A stretch of 64,000 nt of DNA from Paenibacillus amylolyticus (lineage in GTDB: Bacteria > Bacillota > Bacilli > Paenibacillales > Paenibacillaceae): contig NZ_CP121451.1 of NCBI RefSeq assembly GCF_029689945.1, forward strand, positions 6,324,001 to 6,388,000. The letters are read 5' to 3'. The notes below the pieces were generated by a model. That model had not been told where the DNA came from, did no database searches, and saw nothing but the letters and a program-made list of their open reading frames with translations. Numbering within the stretch: position 1 is the stretch's first letter; each line of letters begins with the position of its first letter. The position numbers and the translations under genes were made by a program. Positions 18,326 to 27,997 of the stretch are shown here, piece after piece.

Positions 18326-19656
18326 TCAGATGACTGCCGTTTTTCTTCCATCGATATTGGTTAAACCCGGACGACCAACGGAGTAATATTGGAAGGACGT
18401 AGCTTGGATCTGATCTTCTCCGTAGATGTTTCTTCCATCAATCAGGATGGGTTGATTCATATGTGCTGCCAACTCAGTCAGATTGACCTCCATGAACTCT
18501 TTCCATTCGGTCAGAACACAGAGTGCATCTGCTCCTTCCGCTGCGCTCAAGGCACGCTCTTCCCACGTAATGGATGGGGAATCCACCTCTTTACGGAAGT
18601 TCTCCGTAGCAATGGGGTCATACGCGCGAATCACTGCCCCTGCTCAATCAAACGCTGAATGATCTCAATGGCTGGAGCATCACGAACATCATCGGTATCC
18701 GGCTTGAAGGCGAGCCCCCAGATCGCGATCTCCTTCCCTTCGAGTGAGCCCAATGCATCTTCCAGTTTGCGAATGACGTTGAAGCGTTGATCCTTGTTCA
18801 CTTCCACTACAGACTTCAACAGTTTGAAGTCATAATCCACATTACCTGCAATTTGAATCAGAGCTTGTGTATCCTTGGGGAAACAGGACCCTCCGTAACC
18901 AATGCCTGCCTTGAGAAAGGAAGCACCGATTCGTCTGTCATATCCCATTCCCTCAGCAACGCGGCTGACATCTGCGCCTACTTTTTCACAGATGTTAGAG
19001 ATTTCGTTGATAAATGAGATCTTGGTTGCCAGGAACGCGTTGGATGCATATTTAATCATTTCTGCCGAGCGGATATCCGTAACGATAATCTGATCGGTTA
19101 ATGGCTGGTGCAGCTCCTTAAGCATGGCAACCGCTCGTTCGCTATGTGTGCCGATGACTATCCGGTCAGGATACAGTGTGTCCTGTACAGCAGTACCTTC
19201 CCGCAGGAACTCAGGTACCGATGCCATGTCGAATGGGTGATTCGTCAAACTGCTGATCCATTCCTGAATACGATCGTTGGTTCCGACAGGAACAGTGCTT
19301 TTAGTCATTATTATTTTATAATTATCCATATAAGAACCAATTTCTCGCGCAACAAGCTCAATATAGCTCAGATTCGCTTCACCGTTAGGCAGGGACGGCG
19401 TTCCGACCGCGATGATAATAATATCCGAACGACTGATGGCATCCTGAATGTTGGTCGTGAAGGTCAGCCTCCCTGCTTTCATATTGGCATTCATAATGTC
19501 CTTCAGACCCGGTTCATAGATCGGCACGTGACCATCCGTCAGCATATTCACTTTTTCCACATTATTGTCGACACAAATCACGTTATTTCCCAGTTCCGAA
19601 AAACATACGCCTGATACCAAACCCACATACCCTGTGCCAATCACCGTAATATTCAT
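18326..19656 (-). pseudogene. ugd: UDP-glucose 6-dehydrogenase, frameshifted
   Basis: Two frames (18631-19656 and 18326-18634) give one ~443-residue enzyme that oxidises UDP-glucose to UDP-glucuronate with NAD+. The N-terminal Rossmann motif is 'VIGTGYVGLVSGVCFSELGNNV', shown by its core 'GTGYVGL'. The catalytic cysteine is in 'YGGSCFPKDTQAL', and the C-terminal UDP-binding domain starts near 'IWGLAFKPDTDDVRDAPA'. The break is at plus-strand CCCC 18638-18641; one more base restores 'IEQGAVIRAYDPIA'. The gene supplies the acidic sugar precursor for the exopolysaccharide built by the surrounding genes. It lies 32 nt after manC and 14 nt before the LCP gene. Confidence 0.9.
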
Positions 19657-19688
19657 TCCCTAATCTCCCCCATGTCCTAATGTGTTGG

Positions 19689-21071
19689 TTACGCGTGCTT
19701 CACATATGTCTGAACAATGTCCTGCCATTCGGTAGACACTCTAACGATGTCTTCCTCGATTAACTGGCTGCCGATCTGTACTTCGATGATGTCCAGTTCC
19801 GTAACAGCTCTGACGGAATGAAGCATACTCCGGTCAATGACCACCGTATCTCCCTGCCCGATCATTCGGCTCTGCCCATCCAGAATTAATTCCCCTGTTC
19901 CCGATACAACCGTCCATACCTCATTGCGGAGCAAATGGTATTGATAACTCAGGTTTTTCCCGGCACTGATGCAGATTCGTTTGGTGAGAACCTCACCGCC
20001 AGCTTCATTTCTTGTGTAATCCAGAACCCGGTAGCACCCCCACCTACGCTCCTCATACATGGGACGTTGATCCTCATTCTTCAAGATTTCCTTGATGCGT
20101 GGACTGGCCTCTTTGTCACTGACCAGAATGCCATCCGGACTTACGGCCACCACCACATCCGACAAGCCCAAGATCGCGACCGGAATGTTCAATTCATTGA
20201 CAAGGTGAGTATTCAAGGAATCACCGGTGATCCATCCTTTTCCCACAACCGAGGTTCCCATCTCTTCCGTGAGTGTATTCCATGTGCCCAGGTCTTTCCA
20301 GAACCCGTCATAAGGAATGGCAATAATCTGATTCGCCTTCTCGACAACCTGGTAATCAAAGCTGATCTTGTTCAATCTTCCGTATTGCTTCAGCATCTCG
20401 TCATACTGGATCGGCAGTTCCATCTCAATCAGCAGATTGATCAAATAACCCAGCTTAAAAGCAAAAACCCCGCAATTCCATAATGCGGCCTGCTCTATCA
20501 TAAGCACCGCATCGGATTCGCAGGGTTTCTCCTGGAACTTCGCTACATTTACGTATTCTTTGTTATTTTCACTGGAAGATCGGGATTGTGGAATGATGTA
20601 TCCGTACTTCTCAGACGGATACGTTGGCACAACTCCCATTAAGGCCAGATCGGCACCTGACTTATCGAGCATCTCCGGCAAGGTTGCGAGCACTTCGAAG
20701 AATTCTTTTTCAACAAAGGGATCTACCGGCAACACTGCAATCGTCTCATTCAAACTCACACTCTCTACGGAATACAGATAGGAGGCTGCCAGTGCAATGG
20801 CAGGAAACGTGTCTCTGCGCTCAGGCTCCACGACCAGTCTCACATTGTCTCCCAGCTGAGAAGTCAGAATCTCGACCTGTGGCAAACTGGTTGCGATCAG
20901 CGCCTCTGATGCAAGTCCGGCATGATTCAGCTGTCGCCATACCCGCTGTACCATGGATTCGGGTCTTCCTTCTGGTCCATGAAGCACTTTAAGAAATTGC
21001 TTGGATCTGGAATCATTGGATAACGGCCAGAGACGCTTGCCAGAACCGCCGGATAACAGAATGCTTCTCAT
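19689..21071 (-). CDS. manC: Mannose-1-phosphate guanylyltransferase, ManC type
   Basis: This 460-residue protein makes GDP-mannose from mannose 1-phosphate and GTP. The nucleotidyltransferase domain opens with 'ILLSGGSGKRLWPLSNDSRSKQF' (core 'GGSGKRLWPLS', about 7-17) and has 'EPERRDTFPAIALAA', 'PVDPFV', 'FQEKP' and 'WNCGVFAF'. A C-terminal cupin (about 355-455: 'RRWGCYRVLDY', 'KNLSYQYHLLRNEVWTVVSGTGEL') matches the isomerase-like domain of bifunctional ManC/AlgA, though whether it has isomerase activity cannot be judged. Its start overlaps the stop of the pyruvyl transferase gene by 4 nt, so the two are translationally coupled. No phosphomannomutase gene is in the window. Confidence 0.92.
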   Translation of the reverse strand: MRSILLSGGSGKRLWPLSNDSRSKQFLKVLHGPEGRPESMVQRVWRQLNHAGLASEALIATSLPQVEILTSQLGDNVRLVVEPERRDTFPAIALAASYLYSVESVSLNETIAVLPVDPFVEKEFFEVLATLPEMLDKSGADLALMGVVPTYPSEKYGYIIPQSRSSSENNKEYVNVAKFQEKPCESDAVLMIEQAALWNCGVFAFKLGYLINLLIEMELPIQYDEMLKQYGRLNKISFDYQVVEKANQIIAIPYDGFWKDLGTWNTLTEEMGTSVVGKGWITGDSLNTHLVNELNIPVAILGLSDVVVAVSPDGILVSDKEASPRIKEILKNEDQRPMYEERRWGCYRVLDYTRNEAGGEVLTKRICISAGKNLSYQYHLLRNEVWTVVSGTGELILDGQSRMIGQGDTVVIDRSMLHSVRAVTELDIIEVQIGSQLIEEDIVRVSTEWQDIVQTYVKHA

Positions 21072-22096
21072 AGGGCTGCACCATCCGACAAAACAACCTT
21101 GCTTGCTGCCTTGCCGTTCTCCGTTTGCTTGTTATATGTGCTGGTCTGATTGGATTCGAGTCTGCCTGCTGGATTGCTCTTGGTCCAGGCTGGATAATAA
21201 TTCGAGTTCTTGCCATAGGAATTATCCAGCAGGATGTTCGGTTGATCCAGGAGACAGGCCAGAATATGTCCATGCAGACGGGAGGTCGTGATGGTTTGGT
21301 ATTTATTGAATTCCTTAATGGCCGTATGTACCATCCGATCAGAGTATTTGTACCACAACCAGCGGGCAAAAGAACTGCCTTTCCCTGACTTCAACCGGGA
21401 TGTAATCATGCGAATGATTTTCCGGTCTACCCGGTTGTACAATGTCTCCCAGTCCTTAAACGTAGCCTTGGGTCCACTGACGGATTCGTAATGCACCTGA
21501 TTCTGAGTTTTCTCAATATCTTTACGGAAGAAATATAACATCTCTGCAGTAGGCTTGCTTTTGGACTTCAGTGGCCACAATTGATGTGCCATATCCGGGG
21601 ATAGATACACATTGGTTTGCTGAAATTCTTTACTGGCTATCTCATAAGATAAGGTATCCCGGACAAAAAAGTGTACATCCTTATGCCGGCTAAACACCTG
21701 GGCTGTCTTTTTCAATTCAATATCACTTTTATAAAACATCGTCTGAGGCAGAATCACAATCCGGTGATTCGGATGCTGGGCAATCATACGTTCTCTCAGT
21801 TTCTGATGGGCAGGGTACAGATCACCAAAGTTACCTCCCCCATGCAGCACAATCGTGATACCTTCCGGAACCTTGAGAGACAGAGGGCAATCCAGAATGC
21901 TGTACCTGGCACGTACTTGAATATCATTGTCCCGGAAGAAAGCCTCGGTACCTTTCATAATCAACAAGTCGCCACCATTGCTATGCACCGGGTAATCCAG
22001 ATAATAGATCTCGGTACGCGGTGGAATGACCTTCAAAATCTGACGTAAATGTCCCTTCAACTCTTCCATTGGATGAATATTGTTAGTGCCCAGCAT
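21068..22096 (-). CDS. Polysaccharide pyruvyl transferase family protein
   Basis: This protein of ~342 residues belongs to the polysaccharide pyruvyl transferase family, which adds ketal-linked pyruvate from phosphoenolpyruvate to sugars of cell-wall polymers or exopolysaccharides (EpsO/EpsI in B. subtilis, GumL-like). Typical blocks are 'SNGGDLLIMKGTEAFF' (about 40-56), 'VLHGGGNFGDLYP', 'IVILPQTMFYKS', 'FVRDTLSYEIA' and 'TITTSRLHGHILACLLDQPNILLDNSYGKNSNYY' (core 'TSRLHGHI'). The ATG at 22096 is 8 nt from AAGGAGG; the ATG two codons earlier is too close. It overlaps the flippase gene by 40 nt and manC by 4 nt. Pyruvylation would add further negative charge to the polymer. Confidence 0.9.
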   Translation of the reverse strand: MLGTNNIHPMEELKGHLRQILKVIPPRTEIYYLDYPVHSNGGDLLIMKGTEAFFRDNDIQVRARYSILDCPLSLKVPEGITIVLHGGGNFGDLYPAHQKLRERMIAQHPNHRIVILPQTMFYKSDIELKKTAQVFSRHKDVHFFVRDTLSYEIASKEFQQTNVYLSPDMAHQLWPLKSKSKPTAEMLYFFRKDIEKTQNQVHYESVSGPKATFKDWETLYNRVDRKIIRMITSRLKSGKGSSFARWLWYKYSDRMVHTAIKEFNKYQTITTSRLHGHILACLLDQPNILLDNSYGKNSNYYPAWTKSNPAGRLESNQTSTYNKQTENGKAASKVVLSDGAAL

Positions 22097-23469
22097 CTCC
22101 ATCTCCTCCTTGGGTGACTCTTCTTCTTTTTGTTTAACCGTTCATAGAGGAACGGCAGATCTTCCTTGTCATAGAACATGGCGGTGAACTTCACCTTGAA
22201 TACAATCTTCATCGCAGCCACAGTGACTACCATGCGTACAATGGACCCGATCAATAAGGCAATCGCAATTCCATTAAGCCCCCACAGCGGGGTGAACACG
22301 AAGAACAAGGCCACCGTTACCGAGAGTGCAATGAGCTGTCTGATCATCACAAGCCCTGGCCGACCAAGTGCATTGAATGCGGATGCCAGAATCCATGAGC
22401 CGCCACCAATAATGCATTCCACAGCCAAAATATAAAATGCGACACTCGCTTCCAGGAATTCGGAGCCAAACAGCAGACCCATCAGGTAGTTCCCCACAAA
22501 CATGGTTGGTATCACAATGATCATCATGACCATTAGCGAGATGCGGAAGGCCCTGCCGACCGTTCGAATAATCTGCTCTTGAGGCAATCCGGTCACTTTC
22601 GGGAAAACCACATTGCTAATCGCTGTTTGAACAGCATTGTAGATTCTTGATAACGCAAATACAACGGAATACAGTCCAAAATCACGAGGGGTGAGCAAAG
22701 CCAAAATAATGATTTTATCGAACTGGGTATACAGCGTTCCTAACAATTCAACGCCATACACCTTGCTGCCATAACCAAAAAGCTTCTTGGCTGAACTCCG
22801 GTCCACCCGATCCTTGAACCATCTCAGTCTCAATTCATTACGGTTGGCATAGATGGCCCATGCCACCACGGAGAAGCTGGTTACAAAATAGATCGCAGCC
22901 GCGAGCTGAATGCTCAGCATGCCCAGGCCCCATAACACAAAAAGCCCGCCTACATTAAACAGGGGGATCATTAATCGAATGCCATTATAGACAGCGAATT
23001 TCTCCCGACTCTGCGAGAGAGCTGATATGAGATTGATGACGATAAGTACCGGAACGGTAGCAATCGTATACCATCTGGAGATCTGCACAACCTCCGGCGG
23101 AAAGCTGGAGAGCCAGAAAGGCAATCCAAACCAAGCCACGACACCAATGATAATGCACACCGGAACTTGAAAAAGAAAGCTTAACCGAACATACTGCGCA
23201 CTCTTCTCGGTTGCGCTCTGTTTGATGTTATAAATGATAGACGTGGGTAATCCAAAACCGACCAATCCGGTTAATAGTGCAGGCCAGAACAGGATGGCCG
23301 AGAATGCGCCCTTTCCCTCTACACCGAACATGCGTGACGTCAAAATGGAAGACAGCATCGTCAGTGTCATGACCAGCAGATTGGTTCCACTTGTCTGAAA
23401 TATGGCACTCATTAAGCCGTTTCCTCTAAATACTTTGCGAAGTGCAACTTGCGCCATAGCGATCCTCAT
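22057..23469 (-). CDS. Wzx-type oligosaccharide flippase
   Basis: This 470-residue protein has about twelve hydrophobic segments and belongs to the MOP/polysaccharide biosynthesis family. Family blocks include 'FQTSGTNLLVMTLTMLSSILTSRMFGVEGKG' near the N-terminus (core 'SRMFGVEGKG'), 'YIRLSFLFQV'-like stretches, and 'FDKIIILALLTPRDFGLYSVVFALSRI' in the middle (core 'RDFGLYSVV'). It should flip undecaprenyl-pyrophosphate-linked repeat units to the outer face for Wzy polymerisation. Its last ~15 residues overlap the start of the pyruvyl transferase gene; the overlap is natural, since a single-base shift would fuse the two genes. Its start overlaps the GT2 stop upstream by 4 nt. Confidence 0.9.
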   Translation of the reverse strand: MRIAMAQVALRKVFRGNGLMSAIFQTSGTNLLVMTLTMLSSILTSRMFGVEGKGAFSAILFWPALLTGLVGFGLPTSIIYNIKQSATEKSAQYVRLSFLFQVPVCIIIGVVAWFGLPFWLSSFPPEVVQISRWYTIATVPVLIVINLISALSQSREKFAVYNGIRLMIPLFNVGGLFVLWGLGMLSIQLAAAIYFVTSFSVVAWAIYANRNELRLRWFKDRVDRSSAKKLFGYGSKVYGVELLGTLYTQFDKIIILALLTPRDFGLYSVVFALSRIYNAVQTAISNVVFPKVTGLPQEQIIRTVGRAFRISLMVMMIIVIPTMFVGNYLMGLLFGSEFLEASVAFYILAVECIIGGGSWILASAFNALGRPGLVMIRQLIALSVTVALFFVFTPLWGLNGIAIALLIGSIVRMVVTVAAMKIVFKVKFTAMFYDKEDLPFLYERLNKKKKSHPRRRWRCWALTIFIQWKS

Positions 23470-24368
23470 CCCTTACTGTTTTGACGAAGCGACCCGACGA
23501 TCATGCCGTTTCGGTAACATACTTTGGCAAGCTGACGTGTGAACCGATCTGCATTATAGATGTAGATCAGTGCCGTAGTGATCCCTTGCGCCAGCTTAAT
23601 GCCATGTTTGGCTGTACGCACAACACCACGATCCTGATCACGAATGGCATCACTCACACCCTGCCAATAGATTCGGCGCAGAAACCAGTTCTTCGTCGTT
23701 CGCTCTTTGGCTACTTTATGTTGTACCGCACCATACGGCGTGTAATATACCTTGAACTTTGTCCGGATTCTTGCAATTAACTCACTCTCTTCACTGGAGA
23801 GAAGATTGTTCCCCACTCTTCCAAGGTCTTCACGGAAGGGGGCCAATTGATCAAAGACGGACAAACGAAAAGCCACATTCGCACCAAATGGAATATAGGG
23901 ACTTTTCATTTCAGTGACTTCTTCTGCAAAATCCAGAATGGTGAACAGTGACCTGTTCTCGGGTGGAATCCACATCGGTTCCGGTACTTCCCAGATCGGA
24001 TCAATCTTGCCACCGACACACCCGATATTTTCATTCATCTCAAATACGTTAACGATCTGGCGAATCCAGTCCCTGCAAGCAAAGGCATCATCGTCAAGAA
24101 ACAGGATATACTCGCCGCGCGCCTCGTGAATGGCCCGGTTACGGGCTACAGACAAGCCTTGCTTTTCTTCCAACACATACCTAATCGAATGGTTCTCATG
24201 CTGCAAGATGGTTTGCAGCACGATGTCCCGTGTGTTGTCCTTCGAATTGTTATCAATGAGTATGATCTCATAGTCGCTGCTTGCGTAATTCTGTTGTATT
24301 GCGCTTCGTATCGCCTCGACCGCATCATGTGCACGGTTATACGTACAGATCGCCACGGTTACCTTCAT
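23466..24368 (-). CDS. Glycosyltransferase family 2
   Basis: This ~300-residue GT-A enzyme starts 'MKVTVAICTYNRAHDAVEAI' and shows 'IILIDNNSKDNT' (about 34-45), 'KQGLSVARNRAIHEARGEYILFLDDDAF' (DDD metal/nucleotide-sugar site near residue 99) and 'GGKIDPIWE'. The C-terminal part (about 215-300) is basic and has 'WFLRRIYWQGVSDA', common in family 2 enzymes acting on lipid-linked oligosaccharides. The start at 24368 is preferred over upstream alternatives because it begins directly at the catalytic domain. It overlaps the wzx start by 4 nt and follows the GT4-type gene by 46 nt. Donor and acceptor sugars are unknown. Confidence 0.9.
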   Translation of the reverse strand: MKVTVAICTYNRAHDAVEAIRSAIQQNYASSDYEIILIDNNSKDNTRDIVLQTILQHENHSIRYVLEEKQGLSVARNRAIHEARGEYILFLDDDAFACRDWIRQIVNVFEMNENIGCVGGKIDPIWEVPEPMWIPPENRSLFTILDFAEEVTEMKSPYIPFGANVAFRLSVFDQLAPFREDLGRVGNNLLSSEESELIARIRTKFKVYYTPYGAVQHKVAKERTTKNWFLRRIYWQGVSDAIRDQDRGVVRTAKHGIKLAQGITTALIYIYNADRFTRQLAKVCYRNGMIVGSLRQNSKG

Positions 24369-24414
24369 TATTTCATCCCCATATTGTTCAATTAGGCCCA
24401 CCCTTTGATCTGCA

Positions 24415-25436
24415 CTAACTGGAGTACAGGGTAAGTGTCCTTTGGGCAATCACTGGCCAATCCAACCGCTCTAACGCTTTGACAAAACCACTGCCTTCCT
24501 GAAACTCCGATTGTTTTAAACGGATCATATTCATTGCTTTCAGCAACCCATCCGGTCCGAAGGTTCATAGAGTACCGCACAATCTTCGGGCAGGTATTCC
24601 TCCAACAAGCCAATTCGTGGTGCCACCACAGGTTTGCTGAAGGTCAATGCCAGAATTGCACTACCAGAAGTTGCGATTTGCTTGTATGGAAGAATGATCG
24701 AATCGACCGCATCAAAATAGTCCGAATATTCATCATCTTCAATAAAATGAAAATGGGTATGAATATGTCCGCTCTCGAGGAATTCTTCACCGAGATCGTA
24801 GTCCTTCACTTTTTTACCGGCAATCAACAGATGGGCCTGATCCGATTTCAGCTCCTTGAATGCCTCCAGCAAATCATCCACGCCCTTGTACGGCGACACC
24901 TGACCGAAGAATGCATACACATAACTATCCTCCGGGATGCCAAACCGGGAGCGGATATTCACGCCTTTTCCCTGATACACGCCCTTGTAATGCCCATGCG
25001 GAATTACCTCGATCCGGCTGGAATCAATCCCAAAGGTCGAACAGATCTCAGAGATCAGGGGTTTGCCCATAACAATCAGCTTAGAGCAATTTCGGACCAG
25101 TATTTTTCTCATCCAGTAATCGAAGCGCGTTTTACCGCTGTTATGAGGCCAGATGTTGTGCACCGTCCAGAATAATTTGGCTCCCCGCATGCGTGCAAAA
25201 CCAATCATCAACACATATAGAATGGATTTGATTACGGTTGACAGCACCGACGACCCTCTGTAATAAAAGCTGGGCCAATGAAAATGCAGCACATCATTTT
25301 TTCTCAGTTTGAGCAGATCTTTTTTGGTAAACTGTTTTACTTCCCATCCCTTATTCTCAATGGAATCGGATAACAGCTCATTGAATTTATTGTTCTCAAT
25401 CATCTTGGGCAGCATATACACCGTCGGATTCTCCAT
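24415..25436 (-). pseudogene. GT-B glycosyltransferase (family 1/4-like), frameshifted near the C-terminus
   Basis: The frame from 25436 runs for 298 residues and then hits a stop after 'LYEPSDRMGC'. Adding one C at the CCGG site (plus 24552-24555) restores 'LYEPSDPDGLLKAMNMIR' and carries the protein to a TAG at 24415, giving ~340 residues. The fold is GT-B: an N-terminal domain with 'VLHFHWPSFYYRGSS' and 'LFWTVHNIWPHN', then a C-terminal nucleotide-sugar domain with 'YAFFGQVSPYKGVDDLLEAF' (core 'FGQVSPYKG'), 'LIAGKK' and the donor-binding 'ILPYKQIATSGSAILALTFSKPVVAP'. It resembles beta-1,4-mannosyltransferase- and GumK-like enzymes. Start after AGAGGTG. Confidence 0.85.
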
Positions 25437-25447
25437 CCAGGCACCTC

Positions 25448-26392
25448 TTACTTTAGTTTCATTCGCACAGGTTCCTCTGTATACGTTCCAACTGCGCGCC
25501 TTGCATGAAATCTCATTAGGAATCCTTGCATCATAATTTTGGTATTACGCTTGAGCAGCACCCAATCTTTCCACCAGGGATACAGCGACAATGCCTTTTT
25601 CAGATAAACATTATTGCGAAGTGTATTTCTCGACCATTCGAGCATTCGATAATGGTGTAATTGACGGCGCTTCTGCTCCTTGGACATATCATTGTAGTAT
25701 TTTAAAATAATCTTGCGTTGACCTTTGTACTTGGCTGTTGTAGAGGTTGAAATGCGCGGTCCACTATGGATGTTGATATCCACCAGCGGTTCTTTCACAT
25801 TCACGGCGATGTAGCCTCGTTTCAATATGCGCAGATAAAAGTCATAATCCTGAGCGGATGTCAGATTCTCATCGAAGCGAACTTCACGGGCAAGAGAAGT
25901 GAGTACCATGATTTTGGACGTTTCCCCGATCCAGTTGAATGTAAGCAGGTCCTCATACCGCACAACATCACGAGGCTCCACCGACAATTTCCGTTTGACC
26001 ACCTGATGCTGCTCATTCGTATATGCGAGATACTTGCTGCAAAAAGTGAATGATTCCTGTGTACGCTCCAGCACTTCTGCCTGGATTTTGATTTTGTCGG
26101 CCATCCATTCATCGTCATCATCCAGGAATGCAATGTACTTGCCATTGGCATGGGATATCCCCACATTCCTTGCATGATTGGCTCCTTTCGGATACGGAAC
26201 CCGGATGTACCTAATCCGCGAATCTTCCCGTGTCCAGGCCTGACAGATTTCTGGCGTCTGATCTTCTGAACCGTCATCCACAATGAAAATCTCCAGGTAC
26301 GGATGTGTTTGCTCCCGTACACTTCTCAACGCATTTTTCAATAAATCGGCCCGGTTATGGGTCGTAATGATGCAAGATACCAAGGGGTTCAT
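25448..26392 (-). CDS. Glycosyltransferase family 2
   Basis: This 314-residue GT-A enzyme begins 'MNPLVSCIITTHNRADLL'. It has 'IFIVDDGSEDQTPEIC' (about 34-50), 'PKGANHARNVGISHANGKYIAFLDDDDEW' (acidic site DDDD near residue 95) and a basic C-terminal region rich in Arg/Lys. Such enzymes add one sugar from a nucleotide donor with inversion. It lies 11 nt before the next gene and 21 nt after the GT4 gene; the start follows AAAGGTG. As one of five glycosyltransferase systems beyond the priming enzyme, it suggests a repeat unit of about five or more sugars. Specificity cannot be read from the sequence. Confidence 0.9.
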   Translation of the reverse strand: MNPLVSCIITTHNRADLLKNALRSVREQTHPYLEIFIVDDGSEDQTPEICQAWTREDSRIRYIRVPYPKGANHARNVGISHANGKYIAFLDDDDEWMADKIKIQAEVLERTQESFTFCSKYLAYTNEQHQVVKRKLSVEPRDVVRYEDLLTFNWIGETSKIMVLTSLAREVRFDENLTSAQDYDFYLRILKRGYIAVNVKEPLVDINIHSGPRISTSTTAKYKGQRKIILKYYNDMSKEQKRRQLHHYRMLEWSRNTLRNNVYLKKALSLYPWWKDWVLLKRNTKIMMQGFLMRFHARRAVGTYTEEPVRMKLK

Positions 26393-26413
26393 TTCATCAC
26401 CTTTTCCTGTTCA

Positions 26414-27481
26414 CTAGGATACCTTCACTTGAAGTGCATCATATATTCCTGATAATCTGCCCACAAGAAGATTCATATCGAATTTATCCGATATAATCGC
26501 TCTGTTATATGAACCCATTCTTGCTCTAACCTCTTCATCCATGATGAGATATTCCAGTGCTGATGTTAACCCGTGCACATCTCCCGGCTCGATTAACAGC
26601 CCATTATGACCGGATGTAATCACTTCGGGGATGCCTCCGACGGTGGTCGATATAATGGGCAAGCCACAATTCATTGCTTCAAGTATGGCCATAGGTAATC
26701 CCTCATGATAAGAAGGCAGGACCAATAGATCCGCTTCCCGCATCAGCTTTTCCTTTTGCTCTCCGTTAATCCAGCCGAGTACGTTGACACAATCCTCAAT
26801 TCCATACTGCTGTACAAGTGCTTTGACTTCTTCGACTTCGCCATCCCCGGCCAGATTGAAGTTGGCTGTAACGCCCAGCGTCTTCAATTGCTGAATGGAT
26901 TGAAGCAGATCGTAGACTCCTTTTCGCTCACCCAGTCTGCCCATAAAAAGAGCATTCACGGCTGCCTGTTGTTCTCTGGCAAACGGTTCTTTGACAAAGA
27001 CTCCGTTATACAGCACCTCAATGGCTGTCTCCGGCACAATTGTAGCAAAGTATTCTTTCCACGTCTGGGATAAGACAATCAACTTGTCTGCCTGATTCAG
27101 AATGTAGTGACAATACTTGCGCTGCAGCGTGAATTGATTGTAGAAATCATCAAAGCTGGCCGCATGAATATGCAGAATGACTGACTTTCGAAACAAATTT
27201 CGTGCCGTTAGCAGAAATAGAGATTTCCGATAAAAGCTCCCGTTGTTCGCCATATGAATATGCACGATATCCGGCTTGAACGTGTACAGCTTCATCCAGA
27301 ATTGAATGAATCCCCGTATAAAAATAAGCAGCCGTGAGAACACGCTGCCCGTAATATACGTTTCCACCCGTTGCATGGCATACATATCAGAGATGGAAGA
27401 ATCCTCAATGTTTTTGATGACACTCACAATTCCGCCCATATCCTTCAAGGATGATCCAACAACCAATACTTTTGGTTTCAT
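26414..27481 (-). CDS. Glycosyltransferase family 4
   Basis: This 355-residue GT-B retaining glycosyltransferase has an N-terminal domain ('VLVVGSSLKDMGGIVSVIKNI', core 'GGIVSVIKN', and 'PDIVHIHMANNGSFYRKSLF'). Its C-terminal domain has 'LFMGRLGERKGVYDLLQSI', 'NLAGDGE' and 'LLVLPSYHEGLPMAILEAMNCGLPIISTTVGGIPEVI' (core 'EGLPMAILEAM', the E-x7-E donor site). The start at 27481 sits 7 nt after AAAGGAG; a GTG/ATG six codons earlier has no good site. It lies 36 nt after pssE and 21 nt before the GT2 gene. Relatives include EpsD, EpsF and GumH. Donor unknown; mannose or glucose are plausible given the locus. Confidence 0.92.
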   Translation of the reverse strand: MKPKVLVVGSSLKDMGGIVSVIKNIEDSSISDMYAMQRVETYITGSVFSRLLIFIRGFIQFWMKLYTFKPDIVHIHMANNGSFYRKSLFLLTARNLFRKSVILHIHAASFDDFYNQFTLQRKYCHYILNQADKLIVLSQTWKEYFATIVPETAIEVLYNGVFVKEPFAREQQAAVNALFMGRLGERKGVYDLLQSIQQLKTLGVTANFNLAGDGEVEEVKALVQQYGIEDCVNVLGWINGEQKEKLMREADLLVLPSYHEGLPMAILEAMNCGLPIISTTVGGIPEVITSGHNGLLIEPGDVHGLTSALEYLIMDEEVRARMGSYNRAIISDKFDMNLLVGRLSGIYDALQVKVS

Positions 27482-27517
27482 GATAGACTCCTTTTTCATG
27501 GTTAATCTTCAGAACAC

Positions 27518-27997
27518 TTACAGACTATTCACGTAATTTTTAATGGAGGAGATCAGATCAGACTGTTTTCTCACATAAGGCTGGAACGTTAGCTCCTCTA
27601 TGGAAGGAACCAGCTTTTGCAATTCAGCCTGACTCTCCGCAACAGCCACATAACCGTTGTCCTGAAAAACTTTGGAAATCTCAAGCTGATGGTCATCCAC
27701 ATGCTCGCCCCATTCTTTCCGGCGTGGAATGACGATAACCTGCTTGCCACGTTCAAGACAATTGGTAATGGAGCCAACACCCGCATGAGAAATAATACAT
27801 CTGCTGCGCTCCACATAGTTATTCATCTCTTCCTGGGTCAGGAAAGGGATCGCAGTGAAATTTCGGGGCTGATACTCGGTGTATCCGGATTGGGCGACAA
27901 CCTCTTCTTTAATAATGCCCGCGTCAATTGCCTCATCAATCAGCTCAAACATTCGATTGAAGGGAAAACGCTGGGTTCCAACGATAGCAAATATCAA
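27518..27997 (-). CDS. PssE/Cps14G-like glycosyltransferase subunit (GT28 C-terminal domain)
   Basis: This 159-residue protein corresponds to the C-terminal half of a family-28 GT-B enzyme. Visible blocks are 'FAIVGTQRFPFNRMF' at the start, 'RCIISHAGVGSITNCLERGKQVIVIPR' (core 'SHAGVGSI', donor-sugar binding) and 'HVDDHQLEIS'. It pairs with the upstream 152-residue PssD-like protein, whose stop it overlaps by 4 nt. The split is natural: eukaryotic Alg13/Alg14 and bacterial PssD/PssE or Cps14F/Cps14G work as a membrane anchor plus a catalytic partner. The pair usually transfers the second sugar (glucuronate or galactose) onto the lipid-linked first sugar. Not a frameshift. Confidence 0.88.
   Translation of the reverse strand: MIFAIVGTQRFPFNRMFELIDEAIDAGIIKEEVVAQSGYTEYQPRNFTAIPFLTQEEMNNYVERSRCIISHAGVGSITNCLERGKQVIVIPRRKEWGEHVDDHQLEISKVFQDNGYVAVAESQAELQKLVPSIEELTFQPYVRKQSDLISSIKNYVNSL

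Noticed and set aside
22057..22102. Possible frameshift at the end of the wzx gene
   Set aside because: Adding one base there would fuse wzx with the pyruvyl transferase gene in frame; a simple gene overlap is more likely.
24392..24613. Minus-strand frame of 73 codons after the GT-B gene
   Set aside because: It is in a different phase from the frame that restores the conserved C-terminus of the glycosyltransferase, which ends at 24415.
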